From contig JBQTGY010000006.1 of NCBI GenBank assembly GCA_052390415.1, forward strand, positions 1 to 64,000: a DNA stretch of 64,000 nucleotides. Reading direction: 5' to 3'. The translations under genes were made by a program, and so were the position numbers. Every line of letters begins with the position of its first letter. Within the stretch, counting starts at the first letter, position 1. Positions 1-8,221 of the stretch are shown one piece after another. The notes under the pieces were generated by a model. It was not told where the DNA came from, did not search any database, and saw nothing but the letters and a program-made list of their open reading frames with translations. This stretch comes from JANNWF01 sp052390415 (GTDB lineage: Bacteria; Pseudomonadota; Gammaproteobacteria; Xanthomonadales; Xanthomonadaceae).

Positions 1-328
1 TGGGGTTGGTTTGTGCTTTTTGTGTGGTGTTTGTTGGGCTGGGCGCCCCTGGGCTCGTTTTATATACCATCTTTTTCCGGCGGGGGGGGGGGGCGGCCCC
101 CCTCCGGGAGCGGGCTCGGCGAGGGCAATACGGATGCGAGTGGTTGGAGGGCCGCGCTCCCGCGCGGCCGCTCGTGTGCGATGTGTTCGGTGCGTGCTGA
201 GACACAGCGAAATGGGCGAACCCGGTGCTTGCCTTGCGGCGTATCGCCGCGAACCCGCCGCCGCAGATTCTCCATCGCGCATGTCGCGTGTACCTTGCAT
301 GTTTTAGGCAGGGCGTGGACTCGATGCC
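1..328. other. Non-coding leader region with low-complexity DNA
   Basis: No coding region is convincing in this stretch. Overlapping open frames on both strands lack recognisable protein motifs and are rich in Arg, Gly and Pro as expected from random GC-rich DNA. It contains a long G homopolymer followed by a C-rich stretch and lies upstream of the exporter adaptor gene, so it may hold that operon's promoter, but I cannot point to a clear -35/-10 pair. Confidence 0.5.
82..93. repeat. Homopolymeric tract of twelve G
   Basis: Twelve consecutive G residues are followed by CGG and a run of six C, so the DNA can also fold back on itself. Long G tracts are slippage-prone and are also a common site of sequencing or assembly error. 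It lies about 235 bases upstream of the adaptor gene start. Confidence 0.8.
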
Positions 329-1303
329 ATGAACCGTTCATCACGTGATGCCCGATGGATCTCAAGCCTAGCCGTGTTCGTTCTGCTGGCCGCCTGCGCC
401 GACCCACCTCCGCAGGCCTTGGGCACGTTGGAGTGGGATCGGGTGACCTTGCCGGCGACCGCATCCGAACCGATTACCGCCATTGCGGTGGTCGAAGGCC
501 AGCAGGTCACGGCTGGGGATGATCTGGTCACGCTGGACCCCGCGCACGCCGAGGCGCGTGAAGCGGCCGCGCTCGCCGAGGTCGCGCGCCTGCAACAAGC
601 CGTCGCGCTGTTGCTTGCCGGCGCAAGGAGCGAGAGCCGCGACGAGGCCGAAGCACGCGTCGCCGCGGCACTGGCGTTGGCGCATAACGCCGATCAGGAG
701 CATCGGCGCATCCGCCGCATGGTCGAGCAGAACCTGTTGCCGGCCGCGCAGCTGGATCAAGCCGCCGCCGCCGCGCGCGCCGCGCAGTCGGAATTGAAGG
801 CACTGCGTGCGGGCCGTGCCTTGCTCGCCAATGGCAGTCGCGCCGAGGACATTGCTCAAGCCGAAGCGGCGTTGCATACGGCGCAGGCGCAGTCGCGGTC
901 TGTTGCGATCGACCGCGCGCGCCTGCAACTGCGCGCGCCGCGTGCTGGCCGCATCGACAGCCTGCCGTACGAAGTGGGCGAACAACCGCCCATCGGAGCG
1001 CCCCTGGTGGTGCTGCTGGTGGGCGAGGTGCCGTATGCGCGTCTGTATGTGCCGCAGCCGCTGCGCGCAGATTTCGAGATCGGGACCGTCGTGCAGGTGC
1101 GGATTGCAGGCAGCGAGACCACCTACGCCGGTCGCGTGCGCAGCGTGCGCAGCGAGCCCAGCTTCACGCCTTACTACGCGTTGACCGGCAAGGACGCGGC
1201 GCGCCTGTCCTACATCGCCGAAGTCGAATTGGGCACGGATGCGGCGGCGTTGCCGGCGGGTCTTCCGGTGAGCGCCGAGCTGGATCAGCCAATCGCGCCG
1301 TGA
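329..1303 (+). CDS. HlyD-family periplasmic adaptor lipoprotein of an ABC exporter
   Basis: The 324-residue protein has an N-terminal lipoprotein signal with lipobox LAAC (Cys23). After it come a biotinyl-lipoyl-like half motif, a long Ala/Glu/Arg-rich alpha-helical hairpin (about residues 75-200) and a second lipoyl/beta-barrel part containing LRAPRAGRIDSLPYEVGE. This is the layout of membrane-fusion (HlyD/YbhG-type) adaptors that link an inner-membrane pump to an outer-membrane channel. It is the first gene of a three-gene unit; its stop codon overlaps the GTG start of the ATPase gene (GTGA). No outer-membrane channel gene lies nearby, so a shared TolC-like protein is inferred. The substrate is unknown. 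The family call is firm; the subfamily (YbhG/YhiI-like) is inference. Confidence 0.85.
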   Translation: MNRSSRDARWISSLAVFVLLAACADPPPQALGTLEWDRVTLPATASEPITAIAVVEGQQVTAGDDLVTLDPAHAEAREAAALAEVARLQQAVALLLAGARSESRDEAEARVAAALALAHNADQEHRRIRRMVEQNLLPAAQLDQAAAAARAAQSELKALRAGRALLANGSRAEDIAQAEAALHTAQAQSRSVAIDRARLQLRAPRAGRIDSLPYEVGEQPPIGAPLVVLLVGEVPYARLYVPQPLRADFEIGTVVQVRIAGSETTYAGRVRSVRSEPSFTPYYALTGKDAARLSYIAEVELGTDAAALPAGLPVSAELDQPIAP

Positions 1304-2238
1304 GCGAAATCGCCATCCAGGCGCGACAACTGAGCAAGCGCTTCGGCAGTTTGCTCGCGGTGGATCGTGTCGATCTGACCGTGCCGCGTGCTTGCGTGTA
1401 CGGATTTCTCGGTCCCAATGGTTCCGGTAAATCAACCACGATCCGCATGCTCTGTGGCCTGCTCACACCCAGCGCGGGCGAGATCGAAGTGCTGGGTTTG
1501 CGCATCCCGCAGCAGGCCGAACAACTGAAACGCCACATCGGTTACATGACGCAGAAGTTCTCGTTGTTCGAGGACTTGAGCGTGCGCGAAAACCTCGAAT
1601 TTCTGGCCGCGGTGCAGGGGCTGCCCCGCATCAATGCGCAAGCGCGCATCGCCGAATTGCTGCAGGAATATCAGCTCGACGACCGCAGCAAGCAGCTGGC
1701 CGGCACCTTGAGCGGTGGTCAGAAACAGCGGCTGGCGCTGGCCGGCGCGGTGATCCATCGGCCTGAACTGTTGTTGCTCGACGAGCCCACCAGCGCGGTC
1801 GATCCCAAGTCACGCCGCGACTTCTGGGAAAAACTCTTCGATCTCGCCGATGTCGGCACCACCATCCTGGTCTCGACCCACTACATGGATGAAGCCGAAC
1901 GCTGCCATCGGCTGGCCATTCTTGATCAAGGCGCGCTGGTCGCCGACGGTGTTCCCGCGCAGATGGCCGCGGCGCTGGCTGGGCGCACGCTGCGCGTGCT
2001 GGCGACGCAGCCACGCAAGGTCCAGGCCACGCTGCTGGCGCAGTCAGGCGTGATCAGCGTCGCCCAGATCGGCAGCGAGCTGCGTGTGTTGACCACGGCA
2101 GACGCCGGCATCGCCGCGCGCCTGCAACAGGCGCTGGCGGATGCCGGGTTGCAGGCAGAACTGCAGGCGACCATGCCCAATCTGGAGGATGTCTTCGTCG
2201 CCGCCACGCGGGGCCGTGTGATGGAGTCAGCTACGTGA
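1300..2238 (+). CDS. ABC transporter ATP-binding protein (YbhF/YhiH-type half)
   Basis: This 312-residue ATPase energises the exporter encoded with its neighbours. Visible motifs are Walker A GPNGSGKST (residues 38-46), the Q-loop region around YMTQKFSLF, the ABC signature LSGGQ (137-141), Walker B LLLLDEP (157-163) and the H-loop histidine in STHYMDEAE (194). A C-terminal segment after residue 215 resembles the DUF4162-like tail of drug/polysaccharide exporter ATPases. The start is GTG, overlapping the previous stop by four bases, which indicates translational coupling. Some relatives carry two nucleotide-binding domains; this one has a single domain and would work as a dimer. Confidence 0.92.
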   Translation: MSEIAIQARQLSKRFGSLLAVDRVDLTVPRACVYGFLGPNGSGKSTTIRMLCGLLTPSAGEIEVLGLRIPQQAEQLKRHIGYMTQKFSLFEDLSVRENLEFLAAVQGLPRINAQARIAELLQEYQLDDRSKQLAGTLSGGQKQRLALAGAVIHRPELLLLDEPTSAVDPKSRRDFWEKLFDLADVGTTILVSTHYMDEAERCHRLAILDQGALVADGVPAQMAAALAGRTLRVLATQPRKVQATLLAQSGVISVAQIGSELRVLTTADAGIAARLQQALADAGLQAELQATMPNLEDVFVAATRGRVMESAT

Positions 2239-2251
2239 TGGAGCCGTTGCC

Positions 2252-3334
2252 ATGAAGGCGCGGCGGATGTGGGCCATCGTGCTCAAGGAGTTGCGGCAGC
2301 TGCGTCGTGACCGCATCACCGCCGCGATGATCGTCGGCATTCCGGCCATCCAGCTGATGTTGTTCGGATTTGCGATCAACCTCGACGTGCGTGGCATCGA
2401 CGCCGCCATCGCCGATCAAGCGGGCACCTCGGCCTCGCGGATGGTGGTGCAGGATCTGCTCGCCACCGGCGTGATCGCGCAACGCGCCGAAGCGTTTACA
2501 CCGGAACAACTGATGCAGTTGCTACGACGCGGTCGCATCAGCGTAGGCGTGGTGATTCCGCCGGACTTCGACAGACGCTTGGCTGAGGGACGCGAAGCCG
2601 TGCAAGTGCTGGTCGATGGCAGCGATACCAGCGTGCAGAACGCCGCCCGCCAACTGGCGCAACTGCCGCTGGATGGCAGCGCCGGACTGCGCCAAGGCCA
2701 GGTCAGCGTAGTCAGTTTCTACAACCCGGAACGCCGCTCGGCAGTCAACGTTGTACCTGGCCTGATCGGCGTGATCCTGACCATGACCATGGTGCTGTTC
2801 ACCGCCGTCGCCATCGTGCGCGAACGTGAGCGTGGCAACCTCGAACTGCTGATCACCACCCCGGTCACCCGCCTGGAACTGATGATCGGCAAGGTGCTGC
2901 CCTACATCGTCATCGGCCTGCTGCAAACCACCATCGTGTTGCTGCTCGGCGTGCTCATGTTCGAAGTGCCCGTGCGCGGCCACCTGCACGATGTCTACGG
3001 CGCCGCCATGCTGCTGATCGCCGCCAACCTGAGCCTCGGCCTGCTGATCTCCACCCGCGCCCAGTCGCAGTTCCAGGCCATGCAGATGAGCTTCTTCGTC
3101 TTCCTGCCATCGATCCTGCTGTCAGGCTTCATGTTCCCCTTCGCCGGCATGCCGCGGGTGGCGCAGTGGTTGGCTGAGTTACTGCCGCTCACCCACTTCG
3201 TGCGCCTGATCCGCGGCGTCATGCTGCGCGGTGCCACGCTGATGGAGCAGTGGCAGGAGGTGGGGATACTGCTGGGATTTACCGCAGTGATGATGACGCT
3301 GGCGGTGTTGCGTTTTCGCAAGCGGTTGGATTGA
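2252..3334 (+). CDS. ABC-2 type transporter permease
   Basis: The 360-residue membrane protein starts 13 bases after the ATPase gene. It has one N-terminal membrane helix (about residues 25-47), a periplasmic domain of about 115 residues containing VLVDGSDTSVQNA, and five further hydrophobic helices in the C-terminal half. The cytoplasmic coupling motif RERERGNLELLITTPV and the late helix with PSILLSGFMFPFAGMP are typical of the YbhS/YbhR/YhhJ branch of ABC-2 permeases. Only one permease gene is present, so a homodimer is expected. With the adaptor and ATPase it forms a complete inner-membrane exporter, probably for drugs or another hydrophobic compound; the substrate cannot be read from sequence. 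Confidence 0.92.
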   Translation: MKARRMWAIVLKELRQLRRDRITAAMIVGIPAIQLMLFGFAINLDVRGIDAAIADQAGTSASRMVVQDLLATGVIAQRAEAFTPEQLMQLLRRGRISVGVVIPPDFDRRLAEGREAVQVLVDGSDTSVQNAARQLAQLPLDGSAGLRQGQVSVVSFYNPERRSAVNVVPGLIGVILTMTMVLFTAVAIVRERERGNLELLITTPVTRLELMIGKVLPYIVIGLLQTTIVLLLGVLMFEVPVRGHLHDVYGAAMLLIAANLSLGLLISTRAQSQFQAMQMSFFVFLPSILLSGFMFPFAGMPRVAQWLAELLPLTHFVRLIRGVMLRGATLMEQWQEVGILLGFTAVMMTLAVLRFRKRLD

Positions 3335-3401
3335 GGGAGAGTTAGTGAGGACTGGATGCCGAGTAGCAATGGCACGACCCGTCACGCCGATCCTCAAAAA
3401 T

Positions 3402-3429
3402 CGTCCTTCTCGCGAAGGCGGGAATCCGG
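3402..3429. repeat. REP-like element related to CCGGAATCC repeats
   Basis: The stretch reads TTCTCGCGAAGGCGGGAATC at its core, an imperfect relative of the widespread ATTCCGGCGAAAGCCGGAATCC interspersed repeat. Similar copies appear at 29178-29200, 29341-29363 and 41640-41700. It lies in the 183-base gap between the convergent exporter operon and the secreted-protein gene. Confidence 0.5.
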
Positions 3430-3517
3430 TGATCGATACGACGAGTTGGCTGGAAAGCACAGGATCACCGATGGTCACAGCTTGTCGCGCTGTTTGATCT
3501 CGCCCGCCCACTTATCC

Positions 3518-4906
3518 TCAAGGACTTCCCGCCGTCCGCGAAATCCCCTGCACCAGTCCAAAATTCGCCAGGCTGCCCCCGACACCGCCGTTGACCGCCT
3601 TGGTGAGCGCCGCGCCGATCACTGGCAATCCGGTGAACACGAGTCCTTCGTCGGAGGTCAGGCTGCCGACGCCGAGGTCCGGATGGATATCGAACTGCAG
3701 CGCCAAGCGGCCGGAAGTGATGCTTTGCCAGACCGGCACCGGCGCGGTGAAGCAGGTCCCGCCTCCTACGCTTCGATGCTGCATCGGGTAGCTGCGTTGG
3801 CTTTGCAGCGTCGGTTGCGGGGCGAACTGGACGACCACCAGCGAGCTGCCGATGGCTGGTCCCAGTTGCGGAACCACGGTCGGTGGTGGCGTGCATTTGA
3901 GTTGCGCCGACGCGGACTGGAAGGGCGGAGTTCTGACGTTACCGCTGCGATCATGCAGGCGACCGATGGTTCTGGGCGAGCCATTGGGCGAAAACGAAGG
4001 ATGGCTGGCGAACGGTGCCCGCGTGGGTGTTCCGCCCACATACCATTCGCGGGTCGGTGCCACGATCACCAGGTCGGTGCGCGCGCCCAGTGCCGGCTCG
4101 GAGGTGAAGTCGACCTCCCATCGCGCGTCCATCAGCACGGCGCTGACTGCATCCACCGGATTCGCGCTGAATCTCGCGTCCAGCCAATCGCCATCGGACG
4201 CCACCACATGCGCCACCGGCGGGCTGACATCCGCCAGCGTGGGTTGATCAGAAAAACCCCATTGAGGTGTGTCCGCAAAATCTTTCAGCGCCACGGTGGG
4301 CAGCGAATAACTGGTCCCGGACGGAATGTCGACCAGATGCGCGGCACCACGCAGCGCTTTGCCAACAGGAACCAGCCATTCGGCGGCGCTCAGCCCGTCC
4401 AGGCGCTCCGCGATCTGTGCACACTGGCGAAGGCGCAGCAATTCGCCGATGCCGCGTTCGGTCTTGGTCCGCCCAAGCAAATAGACCTCGATCCAACCCT
4501 CCGCGCCAACGTTCGCGAACGTCACCGGGCCGGTAGTCAAGGCCGACTCATCTCGAAAAGCGCAGGTCGTGCTGTCGGTGCTCAGAGCGGTGCGGCCCTG
4601 CACCTGCGACAAGGTGAAATTCCAGCTTGCGTGCGGTGCCAGAAACACCGTGAAGTGCTCGGAAACCAGCGTCCCGGCGGTGTCACCCGTATCCAACTTC
4701 ACCACCACGCTGATCGCCAGCGGCTCTTCCGCGTTCACGTCGAGCAAGCTCACCGTCTGACTGACCGAGGCCACCGTCGACAACTCAGCGCCAGCGCTGA
4801 AATACGGATACAGCAGAACCTGGCCGTACCCATCGTTGCTGCGTTCAACTGCTGCGTTGCCCGTTGCAGCAGCCAAGAGTCCGATCAACACCATGGATCT
4901 GAGCAT
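3518..4906 (-). CDS. Secreted protein of unknown function, LYPYF-type family
   Basis: The 462-residue product begins with a signal peptide (about residues 1-18, ending GNA). The mature N-terminus carries GQVLLYPYFSAG, followed by alternating beta-type sequence, which recalls a group of secreted gammaproteobacterial proteins with a GxxLLYPYY motif near the N-terminus; I recall that group only as hypothetical. Five cysteines occur in the mature chain, which is compatible with disulphides outside the cytoplasm. There is no membrane helix after the signal, no lipobox and no recognisable enzyme motif. The gene stands alone, convergent with the ABC operon and reading away from the toxin gene. The start is supported by the signal peptide. 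Confidence 0.7.
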   Translation of the reverse strand: MLRSMVLIGLLAAATGNAAVERSNDGYGQVLLYPYFSAGAELSTVASVSQTVSLLDVNAEEPLAISVVVKLDTGDTAGTLVSEHFTVFLAPHASWNFTLSQVQGRTALSTDSTTCAFRDESALTTGPVTFANVGAEGWIEVYLLGRTKTERGIGELLRLRQCAQIAERLDGLSAAEWLVPVGKALRGAAHLVDIPSGTSYSLPTVALKDFADTPQWGFSDQPTLADVSPPVAHVVASDGDWLDARFSANPVDAVSAVLMDARWEVDFTSEPALGARTDLVIVAPTREWYVGGTPTRAPFASHPSFSPNGSPRTIGRLHDRSGNVRTPPFQSASAQLKCTPPPTVVPQLGPAIGSSLVVVQFAPQPTLQSQRSYPMQHRSVGGGTCFTAPVPVWQSITSGRLALQFDIHPDLGVGSLTSDEGLVFTGLPVIGAALTKAVNGGVGGSLANFGLVQGISRTAGSP

Positions 4907-5005
4907 GGGGTAGGCCTGCTCCGTGATTCAATCCATCGAGGGTAACGAAGAACTGGCAGATCGCCAAACCGGCAAAGGGGACCGTCCGCGACTCAGCAAC
5001 GCGCT

Positions 5006-5431
5006 TTATGCGCCAGGCACGAGCAGCGGATTGCACGTAAGCAATCCTGCGTACTGTCTGCTGTGCTGGAGGTCTTCGCTGTAGAGGACCTCACAGCCGC
5101 TGCGGATGGCGGCTTCGACGATCAGGGCATCGAACCAGGAAAGCTGTTCACGTTGCGACAGCTCGTGGGCATCCAACACGAGAGTCTGGTCAGCGCTGAC
5201 CACCTCGAATGTGGCCACCGCGGTAAGCGCGCGCTGCGTGTCGGCGTGGCTCAGCGGTGGCTTCAGCTTGCGGGTCAACACCGAGCGCAACTCGATGAAG
5301 ACCTGGGTGCTGACGACGATCTCATGCTCTGCGGCGAGTTCGCGCAGCCAAGCACCGACCCGTTGCGACTTTTCCGGCTCGCGTTGATCGAGTCGGTAAG
5401 CCCAGAGATTGGTGTCGACGAAGACCCGCAC
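5006..5431 (-). CDS. PIN-domain toxin (VapC-like ribonuclease)
   Basis: The 141-residue protein is a PIN-domain nuclease. It opens with the beta-strand VFVDTNLWAYRLD carrying the first catalytic Asp. A middle acidic residue lies in QVFIELRSVL, and the C-terminal acidic cluster is SWFDALIVEAAIRSGCEVLYSEDLQ. PIN toxins cleave RNA with a Mg ion held by these acidic residues. The GTG start lies two bases after the stop of the antitoxin gene, so the pair is translated together. Its length is normal for VapC-type toxins, and nothing suggests inactivation. The RNA target is unknown. Confidence 0.88.
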   Translation of the reverse strand: MRVFVDTNLWAYRLDQREPEKSQRVGAWLRELAAEHEIVVSTQVFIELRSVLTRKLKPPLSHADTQRALTAVATFEVVSADQTLVLDAHELSQREQLSWFDALIVEAAIRSGCEVLYSEDLQHSRQYAGLLTCNPLLVPGA

Positions 5432-5433
5432 CT

Positions 5434-5661
5434 TCAGCGCTCGTGCAACTCGCCACGGCTCCAGCGCGCATCGCTGCGTGAGGCGGTGCTGGCGGCCAGC
5501 GCATCCAGCGCATCCAGCGCCTCAAAACGCCGGCGCTTGCTGTCGGCATAACGAGTCAGGTAATCGCGCACCAGCGCATTGACCGATGTCCGGTCGCGCA
5601 ACGCGGCCTCGCGCGCGCGCTGCAAAATGTCGTCGTCAATGCTCAGGGTCAAATTGGACAT
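5434..5661 (-). CDS. Ribbon-helix-helix antitoxin of the PIN toxin
   Basis: The 75-residue protein begins MSNLTLSIDDDILQRAREAA, a typical ribbon-helix-helix DNA-binding N-terminus (beta-strand, then two helices). A charged C-terminal tail, RRFEALDALDALAASTASR, probably wraps the toxin. The start at 5661 was chosen over a frame opening about 100 bases upstream because it begins exactly at the RHH strand and is preceded by GAAGGA at a good distance. The gene precedes the toxin gene by two bases. Autorepression is likely because a perfect palindrome lies 25 bases upstream. Confidence 0.85.
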   Translation of the reverse strand: MSNLTLSIDDDILQRAREAALRDRTSVNALVRDYLTRYADSKRRRFEALDALDALAASTASRSDARWSRGELHER

Positions 5662-5685
5662 ACATCCTTCAAAATCGACACGGGA

Positions 5686-5700
5686 TACGTGTAGCACGTA
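5686..5700. promoter_or_regulatory. Palindromic operator of the PIN toxin-antitoxin operon
   Basis: TACGTG-TAG-CACGTA is a perfect inverted repeat with a three-base spacer, located 25 bases upstream of the antitoxin start. RHH antitoxins bind such palindromes over their own promoter. On the reverse strand TATGCT just upstream could serve as a -10 box. Binding itself is inferred. Confidence 0.55.
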
Positions 5701-5886
5701 GCATACAGCGATTCGTCGGCTAACCTGCAACCGTGAGCCAACGCTCTCAAGCACACCTAAAGTCATGGTTTTGCAACCTGATGTCGCGGAAGTTTTTCAG
5801 GCATCCGCGATGTTGGATACGTGAGGCCATTTCAAGCGTAAGTGCTCACACGCTGCAGCCATCCCACCCATGCAACGAGCACCACC

Positions 5887-6168
5887 ATGTCAGTCACCTT
5901 GTGGCAAGCCTTCGCAACCGTTTTCGTGACGGTTTTTCTGGCTGAAATCGGCGACAAGACCCAACTCGCGACCATGCTGTTTTCGGCCAAGGCCGAGTCC
6001 AGCAAGTGGGTAGTGTTCGCGGGTTCGGCTTCCGCGCTGGTATTGGCCGCCGGCATCGGCGTGCTGGTTGGCGCGCAACTTGAGCGGGTAGTTTCACCTG
6101 CCACGCTGAAAATCGTCGCCGGCATCGGCTTCATTGCCGTTGGACTGTGGACCTTGCTCGCGAAGTGA
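5887..6168 (+). CDS. UPF0016/GDT1-family half-size transporter (putative Mn/Ca exchanger)
   Basis: The 93-residue membrane protein has three predicted helices and one copy of the family signature E-x-G-D-K-T (EIGDKTQLATML, residues 20-31) in the first helix. Members of the TMEM165/GDT1 family export Mn2+ or Ca2+ in exchange for protons. Full-length members carry two such motifs in two repeats; this protein has one, so it would have to assemble as a dimer or with a second half-size partner, which is not in this window. The start at 5887 is chosen because the helix begins directly after MSVTLWQ and upstream residues of the longer frame look non-coding. No yybP-ykoY type riboswitch was recognised upstream. 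Confidence 0.85.
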   Translation: MSVTLWQAFATVFVTVFLAEIGDKTQLATMLFSAKAESSKWVVFAGSASALVLAAGIGVLVGAQLERVVSPATLKIVAGIGFIAVGLWTLLAK

Positions 6169-6256
6169 TGGCGCTACCAAACCACGGCAACACCACCCCG
6201 AGTCCGCCACATCGCCAGCGTATAGTCGCGCCGGAACACTTGCGAGGGAGAATCGC

Positions 6257-8221
6257 GTGAACGACGACCGGCTTCCGTTTCGGGCTGATGAAAACGCGTT
6301 GATGCAGTTCGGCGTGCCCGGGGCCGCACCGCTGCTGAACTACAACGTGCCACAACCGGCCGAATACAACGGTCGCTATTTTCTCGATCTGACCGTGCCG
6401 CCCGACACCCTGAAGCCACCGCGAGTGCCGGCGCCGGAGCCGACCCCGAATCCCAAGCCTGATCCCAAGCCCGATCCGAATCCCAAGCCCGATCCGAATC
6501 CCGATTCATCGCCCGGTCGTTTGCCTGGCACCGACTATTCGATCAAGGACATCAACGATCTGGTGGGTGGTCTGGTCGCCCAGGTTGACCTGAGCGATTT
6601 GCTCACGCCGCAGCAGCCCTTGAATCCTGGACCCTTGCCCGGAAACCCGGATCCCGGTCCGATCCCGGGTCTGCCCGGCGGTGGTCCATTGCCAGTGCCG
6701 CCGTTTGATTTGATCGTCGATGCCGCGCTGTCGCGGATGCCGGGGTTGTTGCCGGGTGGCAATCTTGACCTTCCAGGCATCCTCGCCGACAGCGTGATCC
6801 GGCGGCGGCTGAAGGAGATGGGCGTGGAAGCCGAGCAACTCACGCCTGCGTTCAGACCGCTGCCGCGGCGAGCGCGTCTGGGTCTGGTGCCCGGTCAACG
6901 GCCCGCCTATTTGCGCCGACTCGATGCACTGGTGGGCCGCATCGGCGCGCACCGCTTTGTGCAGCGGGTGCGGCAAGGCGAGCGTGTGGTGCAGACGCGC
7001 AGCATGAGTGGCGACGTTCGTTACGAGCTGCGCGATGAAATTCCCGCTGGCCCACCGCGCATCGCGATCGTCCATCAGTGCCGGATGTCGAGTTTTCTTG
7101 GCGAGTACGGCGCAGGTCGCACCATCAGCACGTTTTCGCTGTTGCCGGGTGAGCGTCACGAAGTGGAGGTGAAAACCTACAAGCGCTCGAAGGCCAAGCA
7201 GTCGGAAGCCTCAAGCATTCTCGACAGTTTTGAGGAAGAGTCGGCCGATGAATTCCAGGCCGATCTGACCCAGGAAAGTTCGACCGCACAATCGCAGGAT
7301 TCGAGTTTGGCGGTCTCGGCCAATGTGCAAGCGTCGGCGACCTGGGGTTGGGGTTCGGCCAACGCCTCGGGTACGGTCAATTCGACCGCGGCCAGCAAAC
7401 GCGAGGACTTCGCCAAGAACGTTGCCAGCTCCACGCAAAAACATGCGGCGAAGGCGGCGGCCAAGCGGCAACTGGAAGTGAATACGTCCAGCGAAACCGA
7501 GACCGAAGAAGGCGAAGAACGCGCCATCAAACGCACCATCGAAAACATCAACGTCGGCCGCACGCTCAACTTCGTACTGCGGCAGATGAATCAGGTTTTC
7601 GTCACGGTGTTGTCGGTCACCGACATCCGCTTGGCCTACAGCAATGGGCAGCCGGGTCACTATCAGGAATTCACCCTGCCGGAACTCGACGAGCTTCTGA
7701 CCCAGCACGTTGTGCCGTCCAAGTTCGAGCTGGTGAAAACGAAGATCTGGAACGCGCTGTTTCTGTCGTTTGACTGGGAAACCGAGCTGCGACCCTTGGT
7801 CGAGGCCAAGAGTCTGGCGCACAGCGGTGACGGCGAGCTCATCACCGACGCCAGCATCGAGGCCGCGGAGCACCCGCTGAAAGCATCGTTCTGGCGGTTT
7901 CCGCGGGTATCGAGCCAATTGCTGCCCGCGCGGGACGGTGTCGATGTCACCGTGCCCGGCGTGGTGTTGGGCGTGACCCGCTCGATCCTGCCCACCGATG
8001 GCGTGATCGTGGAGTCGCTGCTGGGGCAGGGCAATGCACTGGATGCCTATTCGCTGGGTCTGCAGATGGAAGCCGTGCGCGAGAAGCTGGCGAGCAACGA
8101 CCGCACGCAGGCGCAGACCGATCTGCTGCGACAGAAGATGTTGGCAGTCAGCGACAACGACGGCGAACGCGTGAAGTTGTTGCAGGCGCTATTCCCGAGC
8201 TTGCCTTCCGAAAATGGCTGA
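6257..8221 (+). CDS. Large proline-rich protein of unknown function, coupled to an ADP-ribosylglycohydrolase
   Basis: The product is 654 residues from a GTG start with GGGAG upstream. I do not recognise the family. Residues 56-90 are a Pro/Asp/Asn/Lys repeat (PNPKPDP units) and 119-150 a second Pro/Gly-rich linker. A folded segment follows from about 200 to 300, ending in STFSLLPGERHEVEVKTYKR. Residues 310-430 are rich in Ser, Ala, Glu and Lys with coiled-coil-like stretches. A conserved-looking block ENINVGRTLNFVLRQMNQVF (429-448) precedes a C-terminal domain to 654. There is no signal peptide, lipobox or membrane helix, so the protein appears cytoplasmic or non-classically exported. Its last eight bases overlap the next gene (ATGGCTGA), so the two are almost certainly made together. 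No ADP-ribosyltransferase signature is visible. Confidence 0.8.
   Translation: MNDDRLPFRADENALMQFGVPGAAPLLNYNVPQPAEYNGRYFLDLTVPPDTLKPPRVPAPEPTPNPKPDPKPDPNPKPDPNPDSSPGRLPGTDYSIKDINDLVGGLVAQVDLSDLLTPQQPLNPGPLPGNPDPGPIPGLPGGGPLPVPPFDLIVDAALSRMPGLLPGGNLDLPGILADSVIRRRLKEMGVEAEQLTPAFRPLPRRARLGLVPGQRPAYLRRLDALVGRIGAHRFVQRVRQGERVVQTRSMSGDVRYELRDEIPAGPPRIAIVHQCRMSSFLGEYGAGRTISTFSLLPGERHEVEVKTYKRSKAKQSEASSILDSFEEESADEFQADLTQESSTAQSQDSSLAVSANVQASATWGWGSANASGTVNSTAASKREDFAKNVASSTQKHAAKAAAKRQLEVNTSSETETEEGEERAIKRTIENINVGRTLNFVLRQMNQVFVTVLSVTDIRLAYSNGQPGHYQEFTLPELDELLTQHVVPSKFELVKTKIWNALFLSFDWETELRPLVEAKSLAHSGDGELITDASIEAAEHPLKASFWRFPRVSSQLLPARDGVDVTVPGVVLGVTRSILPTDGVIVESLLGQGNALDAYSLGLQMEAVREKLASNDRTQAQTDLLRQKMLAVSDNDGERVKLLQALFPSLPSENG
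6449..6505 (+). repeat. In-frame tandem repeat encoding PNPKPDP-type units
   Basis: Degenerate 12-base units of the form CCNAANCCCGAT run in frame through codons 65-83 of the proline-rich protein, giving N/K-P-D/K-P repeats. Unit number could change by slippage without shifting the frame, lengthening or shortening a flexible linker. Confidence 0.75.

Noticed and set aside
3356..4945. A 529-codon open frame on the plus strand
   Set aside because: It is antisense to the secreted protein at 3518-4906, which has a signal peptide and family-like motifs. The plus-strand translation is Arg/Gly/His-rich with no recognisable domain, as expected of a GC-rich shadow frame.
5700..5886. Possible manganese riboswitch before the UPF0016 gene
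   Set aside because: I looked for the paired, GGGGAG-containing pattern of yybP-ykoY elements and did not find it.
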